A stretch of DNA of 64,000 nt from Sphingobacterium sp. UBA5670 (lineage in GTDB: Bacteria > Bacteroidota > Bacteroidia > Sphingobacteriales > Sphingobacteriaceae): contig NZ_DIIM01000002.1 of the NCBI RefSeq assembly GCF_002420705.1, forward strand, positions 62,001 through 126,000, in the 5' to 3' direction. Shown one piece after another: positions 49,931 to 59,182 of this stretch; position 1 is the stretch's first letter; each line of letters begins with the position of its first letter. A program made the translations under genes and the position numbers. A model generated the notes under the pieces. The model was given only the letters and a program-made list of their open reading frames with translations. It searched no databases and was not told the origin of the DNA.

Positions 49931-50803
49931 ATAGAGATTCTGACGAAATTCTTTAGGCGAGATCCCAACATTTCGCTTAAAGAATTTACCGAAAAAAGAC
50001 TGATCCGAAAAGTGTAATTTCGTCGCAATTTCTCGTATCGAAAGCCCCTGGCAGAGCAAAGATTTTGCTTCTTCTACTAAAACATTTTGAATAAGTTCTA
50101 TTGCTGATTTTCCTGTAAGCTCTTTGGTAATTACCGAAAGGTGCTTTGCCGTGATGCCAAGTTCCATCGCATAAAATTGCACCATATGTTCTTTATGGAA
50201 TGACTTTTTTAGCAACAAATGAAAATTGGCAAGTATCTCTCGTTTCCGGGAGGGAATAGCTGCTGTATTTCGTAGGTTCTGACTTCCTAAGCGGGCAATT
50301 TCACAAAATAATATTTCCGTTAAAGACTTTATAATCTGATTTTTGAAGAGATAGCTAGACTCTTGCCGATCGTAGTGAATAAACTGCTTGAATAAGTTGG
50401 AAAGGTTGGTCGAATCCTGGTTGGATAGCGACCAGATATAGCTATCATTTAAGGCTAGGGATTTTTTTGTCACTTCGAAGAAATCTTCCTGAAAATCCAA
50501 TTTAAAGCTGAAATCCAGTGTGAAGAAAATGAGATACACTTCACAATCCCAAGATTTGGAGACCGAAGAGCCATTGACCCTCGAAGACGGATTGGTTAGC
50601 AGCAGGTGATTTTGAGCGACCTGTATCCGTTCGTTATTAATCACAAAGGAAGTCTCGCCCTTTTTTATTAAACAAAGTGAGTAGAGCTCGCCTTTTGTTA
50701 AAATGTGCTGCTGCTCGGAACTAAAAACGGGTTTTGATTTGTTGCCCTTAAAATGAAAGACATAAAAGCCCTTATTTTCGAACGGTATTTCCTGTACAGA
50801 CAT
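49913..50803 (-). CDS. AraC-family transcriptional regulator
   Basis: This 296-residue protein has an N-terminal cupin-like domain (about 1-110) and a C-terminal AraC helix-turn-helix pair (about 190-290), ending IREIATKLHFSDQSFFGKFFKRNVGISPKEFRQ. Its 3' end overlaps the HAD gene on the other strand by 18 bases. It starts 2 bases after the stop of the VanX-like gene, so the two are probably co-transcribed. Target unknown. Confidence 0.9.
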   Translation of the reverse strand: MSVQEIPFENKGFYVFHFKGNKSKPVFSSEQQHILTKGELYSLCLIKKGETSFVINNERIQVAQNHLLLTNPSSRVNGSSVSKSWDCEVYLIFFTLDFSFKLDFQEDFFEVTKKSLALNDSYIWSLSNQDSTNLSNLFKQFIHYDRQESSYLFKNQIIKSLTEILFCEIARLGSQNLRNTAAIPSRKREILANFHLLLKKSFHKEHMVQFYAMELGITAKHLSVITKELTGKSAIELIQNVLVEEAKSLLCQGLSIREIATKLHFSDQSFFGKFFKRNVGISPKEFRQNLYLNKVD

Positions 50804-50805
50804 GT

Positions 50806-51486
50806 TTATTTTACGATAAAATCAAAATAAGTTTTACGATAGGGCTCATTTTGCAGCGTGTAGTGCCACCACTCCTTATCGTAAGCTTTGAAGCCAAACT
50901 TAGCCATAGCTTCTTTTAAAATCTTTCGATTTTCTTTTTGCTGGGCTGACAGATTCGCATACTGATGATGGGATACTGCTCCGAAAAAATCAAATGGACC
51001 GCCCATATCAATTTCTTTGTGATCCTTTAGGTTGATAAGCGTAAGATCCACTGTACTGCCGCGGCTATGACCTGATTTGGACGCAATAAAACCTAAATTA
51101 AACAAATTCTTCTTATCGAGAAGTGGATAAAATTCTCTTTTTGCAATGGTATCGTCGGTTTTTAATGACCATGACTTGAAGTTGTCGACAGCGCGTTGCG
51201 GACGGTAAGCATCGAATATTTTCAATCCCAGGCCTTTTTTATTCAAATGGCTCTCTACTTGCTGGAGTGCTAATGCAGCACGCTTGGTTAAAATTGCAAC
51301 AGGTTTCTCATAACCCCGAATCGGCCTTCCAGTGAAGTTGTGGCTGCCGAAATAACGCATTTCTAAGTTTATGGTAGGTATAATGTCCTTGACGTATACA
51401 AAATCTGAAGGCATGGTCTTTTCCTGCGCACTGAGGCAAAGTGTGAAAAGACTTAAACCAAGTGTAAGACACAAGTTGAATTTCAT
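50806..51486 (-). CDS. D-alanyl-D-alanine dipeptidase (VanX/DdpX type)
   Basis: This 226-residue exported protein has a signal peptide (ends CLSAQ, about residue 20). It carries the M15D zinc-peptidase motifs: His140 and Asp147 in SGHSRGSTVDL, and Glu205 with His208 in EWWHYTL. YEKPVAILTKRAALAL and FDAYRPQRAV also fit VanX. It cleaves D-Ala-D-Ala dipeptide, probably for cell-wall recycling; nothing here suggests a vancomycin-resistance cluster. The start at 51486 is preferred over 51501. Confidence 0.92.
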   Translation of the reverse strand: MKFNLCLTLGLSLFTLCLSAQEKTMPSDFVYVKDIIPTINLEMRYFGSHNFTGRPIRGYEKPVAILTKRAALALQQVESHLNKKGLGLKIFDAYRPQRAVDNFKSWSLKTDDTIAKREFYPLLDKKNLFNLGFIASKSGHSRGSTVDLTLINLKDHKEIDMGGPFDFFGAVSHHQYANLSAQQKENRKILKEAMAKFGFKAYDKEWWHYTLQNEPYRKTYFDFIVK

Positions 51487-51610
51487 GGAATGAAGATACA
51501 ACTTGTGTCTTAATTAATATAATAAAAACGGTGATTCTCGTCCGTATCAATAGGAATAAACCTAAATTCGGTGTATTGATTAACTTGCTGTCATTTTGGT
51601 AAACATGTCC

Positions 51611-53680
51611 TTAATGATCAGCCAATTTTTTTCGTAAATAATTGTATATTTCAATCTGCGAACGACACGGTGCCTTTTTATTCTCCACGTAATGATTGCT
51701 AAGCGAATTGTTGAGTATGCGCGCTTTGACATTATCACTGAGCTGTATTTGAAGCATTTCTTTTAAATCTTCCTTGATTTTTTTGCTTGTTATTCTGACA
51801 GCTGCTTCAATACGGTGATCCAAATTTCTTGTCATCCAGTCGGCGGAGGAAATAAATAGCTGTTCTTTGCCAGCATTGTAAAAATACATCACACGGGCAT
51901 GTTCCAAATATTCATCGACTATTGAAATGGCATTCATTTGCAATTTAAACGTCTTTTGATTTGTGGCACAGTAGATTCCACGGATAATAAGATCTATTTT
52001 GACACCAGCCGTTGCCGCCTCATAAAGCTTTTTAATCATTTCTTTATCACTCAGTGAATTTACCTTGACAATCATATACGCTTTTCGACCAGCCTTGGCT
52101 TCAGTAATTTCCTGGTCGATATAGTGCAGGAGTTCCCTGCGCATATCCGTAGGGCATATTAAAAGACTTTTGCAGTTTTTAATCATCTCTGCAGGATTTG
52201 ATTTAGGACGTCTTAGGTAATTGAAAACTTTGTTTATATCAGCAATGACATCCCTGTTGCTCGTTAAAAGACAATAGTCACCATATAATTTGGCCGTTTT
52301 TTCGTTAATATTTCCTGTGCTAACAAAACCATATTGAATCGTTTTCATTCCAATACGTTTTTTTATAACACATAGTTTTGCGTGTACCTTTTTATTCGGG
52401 ATACCGGTCAACACTTTAATGCCTTCCAATTCTAGTTTCTCTTTCCAGTCTAGATTATTTTCCTCATCAAATCTTGCGCGCAGTTCGAGCATCACGGTGA
52501 CTTCTTTGCCATTGCGGGCTGCATTAATCAAGGCATTTGCAACCTTTGAATTCGAAGCTAGGCGGTATGCCGTAATCTGGATCGTTTTTACATCTGGATC
52601 CATTGCTGCTTCCCGAAGAAGATCAATGATCGGTCTGAATTCATGGTATGGAAAAGAGAGCAGTACATCTTTTTTCAATATGGTATCCGTTACGCGTTCG
52701 TAATTCTGAAAATAAGGATGTGGAAAAGAAGTGCGTTCCAAAGGTTTGTTATAGGATTTAAACACATTTGGGAAATCCATAAAGTGTTTAAAATTATGTA
52801 TTTTTTGCCCAGGAATAATACTGTCCTTTTTTGAAAGGTTGAGTTTCTTGATCAGGAATTCAACCAATTTAACGTTCATTTCTTGATCGAATATAAATCG
52901 TGTAGGCTTACCCTTTCTTCTATTTTTTACTCCTTTGCTGATTTTCTCAACAAGTGTCGTGTTGATGTCGTTGTCAATATCGAATTCGGCATCTTTTGTT
53001 ACCTTAAACACATGTGCATTGAATACATCAAAACCAAAATAGGAGAATATTAGTGGTAGATTAAACTTAATGACATCTTCAAGCAGGATGATATGTTTTT
53101 CATCTTTTGGCGAAGGTAACTGCACAAAGCGTCCATTTTGACTGGTCGGGATCTCGATGAGTGCAAATTTTGTTTCATATTGCCATTCCTTCTTTCCCAT
53201 TGCAATACCCAGATAGAGACTCTTGTCCCGAATATAGGGCATAGGACGTATGTCGTCCAATATCAACGGAATGACGTTAGATTCGACTTCATCCTGATAA
53301 TAGTCACTCACAAACTTTTGCTGTTCGGGATTGAGTTCTTCACTGGTCTTGATATAGACATTTTGTTTGGCCATATCTTTTTGGATACGGTTCCAGGTAC
53401 TGTCAAATTTCTTTTGCTGCTTGATTACCCGGATATTGAGCTCTTCCAGGATGAGCTGTGGATCTTCATAAAAGGATTGGTTGGCGCTTTTGTCTTTCAG
53501 GTCAATAGCCCGTTTTAGACCTGCAACACGCACACGGAAAAATTCATCGAGATTATTGGAAAAAATGCCTAAAAATTTGATTCTTAGGGGTAAAGGGACT
53601 GTCTCGTCCGCTGCTTCCTGTAATACTCTACCATTAAAGCTCAACCAGCTAACGTCTCTCGGGATGAATTTTTTCGCCAT
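51611..53680 (-). CDS. ppk1: Polyphosphate kinase
   Basis: This 689-residue enzyme polymerises the gamma-phosphate of ATP into polyphosphate. It matches PPK1 along its length: DVSWLSFNGRVLQEA at the N-terminus, FFRVRVAGLKRAID, LLSFPYHEFRPIIDLLREAA, ITAYRLASNSKVANAL, RARFDEENNLDW and VHAKLCVIKKR with the autophosphorylated His, then GNINEKTAKLYGDYCLLT. The second phospholipase D-like half is complete (ISSADWMTRNLDHRIE). It appears monocistronic. Confidence 0.97.
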   Translation of the reverse strand: MAKKFIPRDVSWLSFNGRVLQEAADETVPLPLRIKFLGIFSNNLDEFFRVRVAGLKRAIDLKDKSANQSFYEDPQLILEELNIRVIKQQKKFDSTWNRIQKDMAKQNVYIKTSEELNPEQQKFVSDYYQDEVESNVIPLILDDIRPMPYIRDKSLYLGIAMGKKEWQYETKFALIEIPTSQNGRFVQLPSPKDEKHIILLEDVIKFNLPLIFSYFGFDVFNAHVFKVTKDAEFDIDNDINTTLVEKISKGVKNRRKGKPTRFIFDQEMNVKLVEFLIKKLNLSKKDSIIPGQKIHNFKHFMDFPNVFKSYNKPLERTSFPHPYFQNYERVTDTILKKDVLLSFPYHEFRPIIDLLREAAMDPDVKTIQITAYRLASNSKVANALINAARNGKEVTVMLELRARFDEENNLDWKEKLELEGIKVLTGIPNKKVHAKLCVIKKRIGMKTIQYGFVSTGNINEKTAKLYGDYCLLTSNRDVIADINKVFNYLRRPKSNPAEMIKNCKSLLICPTDMRRELLHYIDQEITEAKAGRKAYMIVKVNSLSDKEMIKKLYEAATAGVKIDLIIRGIYCATNQKTFKLQMNAISIVDEYLEHARVMYFYNAGKEQLFISSADWMTRNLDHRIEAAVRITSKKIKEDLKEMLQIQLSDNVKARILNNSLSNHYVENKKAPCRSQIEIYNYLRKKLADH

Positions 53681-53816
53681 AACTAAATATACGTAAATTT
53701 AAAAAGCAAAACTATAGCTCTAGGGGTGATAAACGAACTTTTTCGTGTTAAAGAATTATTAAGTTATTTTTTGTTTATGTATCTCAGCGCTCATGTTAAT
53801 AAGAATTCTTCATGGC

Positions 53817-53855
53817 AAAAAAAAATCCCCCAAAGACCTATTCTAGCTTTGGGGG
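53817..53855 (-). terminator. Terminator of the minus-strand 54.2-kb gene
   Basis: CCCCCAAAG (53827-53835) pairs with CTTTGGGGG (53847-53855). On the minus strand the stem is followed by a run of T (complement of the A-run at 53817-53825). It terminates transcription coming from the genes at 53881-54846. Confidence 0.88.
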
Positions 53856-53880
53856 GTAAGGCATGATGTTTTGTTTCTGT

Positions 53881-54258
53881 CTATTTCTTCTTGCCGTATT
53901 TTTTGGAAATCTGAATAGCTTTGTATTTCGTTGTGTCAAAATGTGGTGTGTCAATTGACAAGCTTGTCGGATAAGGAGCGCTGCGATCAAAGAAATACAC
54001 AGTTGTTGTACTTCCGTAATCATTAACAGGCATCAAATCAAGACAGGCTGAGTAATCTGCATTCAACAAGTCGCCTACTGTAACGGCATAAATGCGTATA
54101 ATACCACCTTTATTTTGTTCATTTCTTACGAAAGCGGCTTCCTTAAAACCTCCCGGTAGATCTTCAATACTTTTCTGATTGAAACTATCTTTTAAAATAA
54201 AACCCAACAGCACTAAAATTGGTATGACCAAAAGCCATAACCTTTTATTCTTCTTCAT
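53881..54258 (-). CDS. Hypothetical single-helix membrane-anchored protein
   Basis: This 125-residue protein has an N-terminal hydrophobic helix (about 6-22, WLLVIPILVLLGFIL) and an outer domain of about 95 residues with a Gly-rich start (GGFKEAAFVRNEQNKGG). The end is strongly basic (ISKKYGKKK). I do not recognise the family. It lies 9 bases after the DJ-1/PfpI gene and is probably made with it. Confidence 0.7.
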   Translation of the reverse strand: MKKNKRLWLLVIPILVLLGFILKDSFNQKSIEDLPGGFKEAAFVRNEQNKGGIIRIYAVTVGDLLNADYSACLDLMPVNDYGSTTTVYFFDRSAPYPTSLSIDTPHFDTTKYKAIQISKKYGKKK

Positions 54259-54267
54259 TAAAAATAT

Positions 54268-54846
54268 TTAAATTGTAATCGTTATACCTAATAATTTGTA
54301 AAACTCTTTTAAAATTGCTTGGTGTCCTGGCCAAGCAGGAGAGGTAACCAAATTGCCGTCTACGACAGCTTGATCCGCAGGGATATTTTTCCATGTGCCG
54401 CCAGCTAATTCGATATCGGGACCGACTGCAACGTAGGCGGTCAGGGTACGTCCTGTAAGGACCTTTGCTGCTGTTAACACTTGGATACCATGGCATATTG
54501 CTGCAACAGGTTTGTTATGCTCAAAAAAGTGCTTCGTAATCTCCAACACACGTTTGTTGAGTCGGATATATTCTGCCGATCGCCCACCTGCAATATATAA
54601 ACCATCATAATCTTCGACATTTACCTGGTCGAAATCCTTATTGATAGCGAAATTATGTCCGCGCAGTTCTTTATAGGTTTGATCACCCGTGAAATCATGG
54701 ACTGCTGTTGGAACAACATCTCCGCTTTTACGATCTGGAGCAATTGCATCCACAGTGATTCCTATTGATCCCATTGCCTGAAATGGAACCATTGCTTCGT
54801 AATCTTCTACAAAGTCTCCTACAAGTAGTAATATTTTTTTTGCCAT
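54268..54846 (-). CDS. DJ-1/PfpI-family protein
   Basis: This 192-residue protein has the DJ-1/PfpI fold with the reactive Cys118 in AAICHGIQV, the acidic partner Glu14 in GDFVEDYE, and GLYIAGGRSAEYIR. Relatives are glyoxalases, deglycase-like or intracellular peptidase-like stress proteins. The ATG lies only 5 bases after a 16-bp hairpin that also looks like the terminator of the upstream FMN reductase gene. That hairpin covers the normal ribosome-binding region. Confidence 0.92.
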   Translation of the reverse strand: MAKKILLLVGDFVEDYEAMVPFQAMGSIGITVDAIAPDRKSGDVVPTAVHDFTGDQTYKELRGHNFAINKDFDQVNVEDYDGLYIAGGRSAEYIRLNKRVLEITKHFFEHNKPVAAICHGIQVLTAAKVLTGRTLTAYVAVGPDIELAGGTWKNIPADQAVVDGNLVTSPAWPGHQAILKEFYKLLGITITI

Positions 54847-54851
54847 ATCAA

Positions 54852-54898
54852 AAAACCTCTTTTAATAGGCTTTCAATTTACATATTAAAAGAGGTTTT
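54852..54898 (-). terminator. 16-bp hairpin: terminator of FMN reductase gene, abutting DJ-1 start
   Basis: AAAACCTCTTTTAATA (54852-54867) pairs perfectly with TATTAAAAGAGGTTTT (54883-54898) across 15 bases. On the minus strand it ends in a run of T (complement of 54851-54855) and is followed 5 bases later by the DJ-1 ATG. It can act as terminator, as translational control, or both. Confidence 0.75.
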
Positions 54899-54924
54899 CA
54901 CAATGATTATTTGTTAATCTTTTG

Positions 54925-55488
54925 TTAACCCTGTACAGACAATTTTTCGGCAAGAGCACGTTTTGTTTTACGTACTTTCGCTTCTAATTGACTTCTTAAG
55001 GTCGGATCGATAATTCCTTTACCTTCTTCAAAGTTTTTGTGGAATTCCGGAAGAGAGAAGGAGTCTAATATGTCGGCACCATCCCAAGTGATTCGGTTAA
55101 CAGCTGTATTTAGTACAGTGGCACCACCCATTGGACCGGGAGCCGTAGCCAACAAGAAGACCGGTTTGCCGTTGAATAATTTACGGTTAGGAATGCGCGA
55201 AACCCAGTCAACGATATTTTTGTAAGCGGATGTATATGACCCATTGTGTTCAGCTAAAGAAATCAAAAGGAAATCTGCTGCATCCATTTTAGCCGCAAAG
55301 TCATGCGCCAATTGTGGAATACCCAATTCGACTTCTTTGTCGTATGAATAGATAGGCATTTCAAAATGATTTAGATCTAGCAATTCGATGATATCGTCTG
55401 CTTCTTTATAATATTTTGAAGTACTTGTAACGAACGTTTTGTTGATTGAATTTTTGTTGCTTGTGCCTGCAAATGCTAATATTTTCAT
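54925..55488 (-). CDS. NADPH-dependent FMN reductase
   Basis: This 187-residue flavodoxin-like protein starts with the FMN-phosphate loop AFAGTSNKNSINK. It continues with LLISLAEHNGSYTSAYKNIVDW, the family's isoalloxazine-contact segment, and LLATAPGPMGGATVLNT. It likely reduces FMN, quinones or azo compounds with NAD(P)H. A second, distinct member of the family is encoded at 58607-59182. It lies upstream of the DJ-1 gene with a hairpin between. Confidence 0.9.
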   Translation of the reverse strand: MKILAFAGTSNKNSINKTFVTSTSKYYKEADDIIELLDLNHFEMPIYSYDKEVELGIPQLAHDFAAKMDAADFLLISLAEHNGSYTSAYKNIVDWVSRIPNRKLFNGKPVFLLATAPGPMGGATVLNTAVNRITWDGADILDSFSLPEFHKNFEEGKGIIDPTLRSQLEAKVRKTKRALAEKLSVQG

Positions 55489-55676
55489 CTTTATATCATT
55501 ATTTATGAGGAATTGAATCTGGTCGAAATGATTGAATTCTTACCTCGTTATTACCTGTGGAAAATCATTCACTTTTCCTGTTTTCAATATGTTTTAATTA
55601 TAAAACTGCGTCAAACTTACAATATAATTGCTGGATAAATGTCAGTTAAATGTCTCTGAAGGGCATTTTAGTGTAT

Positions 55677-56585
55677 TTATTGATGTAGGTCAATAAAATT
55701 AAAACGTTCGTACATACCAAGTATCCCTGTAAGTCCTCCGGTATGGACAGCGAGAACCTGATCGGCCGGTGTGAAGTAGTCTTTCTTGATCAGATCGTCT
55801 AGGGCATAAAGCAACTTTCCTGTGTAGGTAGGTTCAATCATGATTCCTGTTGTTGCTATAAAATAATGGACAAATTCCAGTAAGGCTGCATTAGATTTAG
55901 CGTAGCCTCCAAAATGATAGTCAAGATGTAAAATAGGGGCGCTGATATCGGGATAAAGCTGGTTTACTTCGTCTTCAATAAAGCCGCCGTTTTTTAAAAC
56001 AGGTATGCCATGCACACGGGTAAAAAGGTCCCGTTTTTCTATTGCGCTGGCAATTCCTGCTAGTGTAGTCCCTGTACCACAGGCTGTAAAAATATGCTGG
56101 TATTCATGCTGGAGCTCGTCAACGAGTTCAGCGCAACCCTTTGCTCCTAAAATACCGTAACCGCCTTCGTGGATATAAAAAGTCTGTGGATCCTGACCAA
56201 AATAGGTATTGTACAGGTTTTCTTTATTTCGGTAAGATTCGCGGTCAACATAAATCAGCTGCATTCCAAAAAGGCGGCACATGGTTAAGACAGGATTGTT
56301 AACCCCTTCTTCGCCACGGACAAAAGCCGTTGTTTTAAATTTAAACGTAGCGCCAGCAGAGGCTGTCGCCAGAAGATGGTTGCTCCATGCACCACCAAAT
56401 GTAACAAGATGATCCTTCTGGAGCTGGCGCGCCTCTTCCAGATTGTATTTTAATTTTCGCCATTTATTGCCTGATATAAAGGGATGTATGAGGTCATCCC
56501 GCTTAAGCGTTACTTTTATATGCTTCTTCTCCCATGCGGGAAGGCATAATTCAGTTTCGGGGCTATGGATTTTGAACGGCAACAT
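55677..56585 (-). CDS. ACC deaminase/D-cysteine desulfhydrase-like PLP enzyme
   Basis: Starting at 56585 gives 302 residues of fold-type II PLP enzyme. The Schiff-base Lys is in ISGNKWRKLKYN, followed by FGGAWSNHLLATA and the phosphate-binding TACGTGTTLAGI; VHTGGLTGILG lies near the end. It resembles 1-aminocyclopropane-1-carboxylate deaminase and D-cysteine desulfhydrase; most bacterial relatives act on D-cysteine. An ATG at 56681 would overlap the divergent rluD-type gene and its promoter, so it is rejected. Confidence 0.88.
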   Translation of the reverse strand: MLPFKIHSPETELCLPAWEKKHIKVTLKRDDLIHPFISGNKWRKLKYNLEEARQLQKDHLVTFGGAWSNHLLATASAGATFKFKTTAFVRGEEGVNNPVLTMCRLFGMQLIYVDRESYRNKENLYNTYFGQDPQTFYIHEGGYGILGAKGCAELVDELQHEYQHIFTACGTGTTLAGIASAIEKRDLFTRVHGIPVLKNGGFIEDEVNQLYPDISAPILHLDYHFGGYAKSNAALLEFVHYFIATTGIMIEPTYTGKLLYALDDLIKKDYFTPADQVLAVHTGGLTGILGMYERFNFIDLHQ

Positions 56586-56630
56586 AACATTAAATGAAAA
56601 CAAATTTAACGAAAATTGTTTCATTTGGTT

Positions 56631-56638
56631 TATTTTTG
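56631..56638 (+). promoter_or_regulatory. -7 box very close to the RluD start
   Basis: TATTTTTG matches TAnnTTTG and ends 4 bases before the ATG at 56643. If used, the transcript would begin at or near the start codon. No -33 TTG lies at the ideal distance, so support is moderate. Confidence 0.4.
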
Positions 56639-56642
56639 TAGC

Positions 56643-57689
56643 ATGACAGAACAAATTGGATCGCAAGATCAGGAAGAACAAGAATTATTTGAACATCTAC
56701 GTATTGAGGTGGATAAGGGGCAAGCATTACTCCGCATTGATAAATATCTGATGAACAGAGTGGAAAATGCAACGCGGAGCAAAATTCAGCATGCTATTGA
56801 AGCAGGTTCTGTCATGGTTAACGGTAAGGAGATCAAGGCGAGCTATAAGGTTAGACCTGATGATGTGATTACATTGGTACTACCGGATCCACCTAGAGAT
56901 AACGAAGTTTATCCGGAAAACATTCCATTGGATATCAAATACGAGGATGACGATGTTTTGATCGTGAATAAAGAGGCGGGAATGGTCGTGCATCCAGGCT
57001 ATAATAACTATACAGGAACGCTGGTAAATGCGCTAACCTACCATATCCAGCAGCTGCCGCAGCTGCCCGGAAATTCAGATCGCCCAGGTTTAGTACATCG
57101 AATAGATAAAGACACTTCGGGGCTTTTGGTCATTGCCAAAAACGAAAAATCAATGGCTTTTTTGGCAAAGCAGTTTTTTGATCATAGTATTACAAGGAAG
57201 TATATCGCATTGGTCTGGGGTGATTTAAAAGAAGACGGAACAATTACAGGATATATTGGCCGTCACCTGAAAGACAGACGTATTATGGCGATGTATGATA
57301 GTGAAGATAAGGGACGTTGGTCAGTGACGCATTACAAGGTTCTGGAGCGATTGGGTTATGTGACTCTAATCGAGTGTCAGTTAGAGACGGGGCGCACACA
57401 CCAGATTCGTACCCACATGCAATCCATCGGGCATCCACTATTTAATGATGCCATGTATGGCGGAGATAAGATTTTAAAAGGTACCGTATTTTCAAAATAC
57501 AAGCAGTTTGTGGATAACTGTTTTTCATTGCTGCCACGACAGGCACTACATGCACAAGTTTTGGGATTTATTCATCCTACTACAAAAGAAAATATGTATT
57601 TTGAGGTACCATATCCTGAAGATTTTCGTTTAGCTTTAGAAAAGTGGCGTGCTTATGCTGCAAATTCAATGGCTATAGAGAATGATTAA
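56643..57689 (+). CDS. rluD: RluD-type 23S rRNA pseudouridine synthase
   Basis: This 348-residue protein has an N-terminal S4 RNA-binding domain (about 25-90; LRIDKYLMNRVENATRSKIQHAIEAG) and a catalytic RluA-type domain with the signature HRIDKDTSGLLVIAKN, where the Asp is the nucleophile. TGRTHQIRTHMQSIGHPLFND is also typical. It converts uridines of the large-subunit rRNA. An acidic N-terminal extension precedes S4. The class IV aminotransferase gene follows after 19 bases. Confidence 0.93.
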   Translation: MTEQIGSQDQEEQELFEHLRIEVDKGQALLRIDKYLMNRVENATRSKIQHAIEAGSVMVNGKEIKASYKVRPDDVITLVLPDPPRDNEVYPENIPLDIKYEDDDVLIVNKEAGMVVHPGYNNYTGTLVNALTYHIQQLPQLPGNSDRPGLVHRIDKDTSGLLVIAKNEKSMAFLAKQFFDHSITRKYIALVWGDLKEDGTITGYIGRHLKDRRIMAMYDSEDKGRWSVTHYKVLERLGYVTLIECQLETGRTHQIRTHMQSIGHPLFNDAMYGGDKILKGTVFSKYKQFVDNCFSLLPRQALHAQVLGFIHPTTKENMYFEVPYPEDFRLALEKWRAYAANSMAIEND

Positions 57690-57708
57690 AATTTAGAACA
57701 AAATTAAG

Positions 57709-58575
57709 ATGCCAATAAACTATATCAATTTCAATGGCAATGTAGTGCCGGAAGATCAGGAAATATTTAGCATTGAGAATAGAGGTTTTCGTTATGGAGA
57801 TGGATTATTTGAAACGATGCTGTATAAGGATGGTGATATCCGTTTTCTAAATTTTCATGTCGAACGTTTACAGAAAGGAATGGAGTTGATTCATTTGGAC
57901 GACGCCAATCTTTTCGATGAATTTTTTATTCGTTCAAGATCCGAAGAATTAATTCGTAAAAATAATATGTTGGGACAACAGGTTCGCATCCGGTTGATCG
58001 TATTTAGATCTGGTGGCGGATTGTATAGTCCGACAAGCAATAAACCTGGTTTTGTCTTGCAGGTGCAACGCATAGAACCGAATCTTCGGGATAAGAAGGT
58101 CGGTCTGATCGTAGGACTGTACAATGAATTTAAAAAACCTTATAGTGACCTTTCAAAAATTAAATCCTTAAATGCGCAGATTTATGTTTTGGCTGGCATC
58201 TACAAAAAGAAAATGGCTTTTGATGATGTGTTGATTCTAAATCAGGAAGGGTATTTATGCGAATCCTTGACCTCTAATATATTTGTCTATTATGAAAAGG
58301 TCCTTTATACACCAGCCTTATCTGAGGGTTGTATTGAAGGCGTCATGAGGAGGGTAGTGATGGACATGGCACAGGCAGAGGGGATTGAAGTCGTGGAAGC
58401 GCAGATAAGTCCTGAAATTATGAAACGTGCAGACGAGATTTTCTGTACCAATGCTGTGCAAGGTGTTCAATGGGTCATGGGCTATAAGCAAAAACGCTAT
58501 TTCAATAAGATATCACGTATCCTGCAGGAGAAATTGCTGAATTGGAACTACGACGTCAGTGATGAACAGGACTAG
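57709..58575 (+). CDS. Class IV aminotransferase (aminodeoxychorismate lyase or BCAT-like)
   Basis: This 288-residue PLP enzyme has the fold-type IV pattern: GFRYGDGLFETMLYKDG near residue 26, the Schiff-base Lys region KIKSLNAQIYVLA near 155, ESLTSNIFVYYE near 185, and GVMRRVVMDMA. The GDGLFETM start and its length are typical of PabC/ADC lyase, which makes p-aminobenzoate; a D-amino acid or branched-chain aminotransferase is possible. It follows rluD closely. Confidence 0.87.
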   Translation: MPINYINFNGNVVPEDQEIFSIENRGFRYGDGLFETMLYKDGDIRFLNFHVERLQKGMELIHLDDANLFDEFFIRSRSEELIRKNNMLGQQVRIRLIVFRSGGGLYSPTSNKPGFVLQVQRIEPNLRDKKVGLIVGLYNEFKKPYSDLSKIKSLNAQIYVLAGIYKKKMAFDDVLILNQEGYLCESLTSNIFVYYEKVLYTPALSEGCIEGVMRRVVMDMAQAEGIEVVEAQISPEIMKRADEIFCTNAVQGVQWVMGYKQKRYFNKISRILQEKLLNWNYDVSDEQD

Positions 58576-58606
58576 TCAAATTTGATATCATACAAAAGGT
58601 CAGGAA

Positions 58607-59182
58607 TTAATCTTGCCCTTTTGTATGTATGATCCTTTCAGCCCACTGCTCAAATGCGTTTTTAAAACTGCGCAGAAAATCCTTGGTTTTTTGTGATTCA
58701 ACTGTCCCATCGGTCCCGATACAAGTTGTTATATCGCCCAGATACGCTTCGGGTTGCTGCATCGTTAAAAGATTAACAAAGACAAGCGACTGACGCAGAT
58801 GATGGTTGGCACCAAAGCCTCCGTAAACGCCCGTTGATGAAGATAATATCGCAGCAGGTTTCCCATCCCATTTATTTTTGCCATAGGGTCTTGAGCCTAC
58901 ATCAATCGCATTTTTTAAAACGGCTGGAACAGAGCGGTTATATTCCGCTGTAATAAATAGTACAGCATCGAGGGACGCGAGCTCCTGACGGAAGCGGGTG
59001 TAACTCGCCGGAGGATTGCCTTCATCGTCAAAATCCTGATTATATAAAGGAAGTTCACTGATATCGATTAAACGATAGCCAAATTTTGATTCCTCCTGTT
59101 CAAGAATAAACTGTGCTATCTTTTTATTAAAGGATGCCTTTCTCAAGCTGCCAACCAATATGCCTACGTGATATATACTCAT
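58607..59182 (-). CDS. NADPH-dependent FMN reductase
   Basis: This 191-residue flavodoxin-like protein has the loop VGSLRKASFNKK at the start, the family signature LFITAEYNRSVPAVLKNAIDVGSRP near residue 75, and SSSTGVYGGFGANHHLRQ near 115. It matches the NADPH:FMN (azo/chromate/quinone) reductase group more closely than the copy at 54925. Its end faces the aminotransferase gene 31 bases away. Confidence 0.93.
   Translation of the reverse strand: MSIYHVGILVGSLRKASFNKKIAQFILEQEESKFGYRLIDISELPLYNQDFDDEGNPPASYTRFRQELASLDAVLFITAEYNRSVPAVLKNAIDVGSRPYGKNKWDGKPAAILSSSTGVYGGFGANHHLRQSLVFVNLLTMQQPEAYLGDITTCIGTDGTVESQKTKDFLRSFKNAFEQWAERIIHTKGQD

Noticed and set aside
50806..51486. Vancomycin-resistance cluster
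   Set aside because: Only a VanX-type dipeptidase is present. There is no VanH, VanA-type ligase or VanRS pair, so a recycling role is more likely.
56586..56681. Upstream start of the ACC deaminase-like gene at 56681
   Set aside because: It would overlap the rluD coding region and promoter and add 32 residues not typical of the family.
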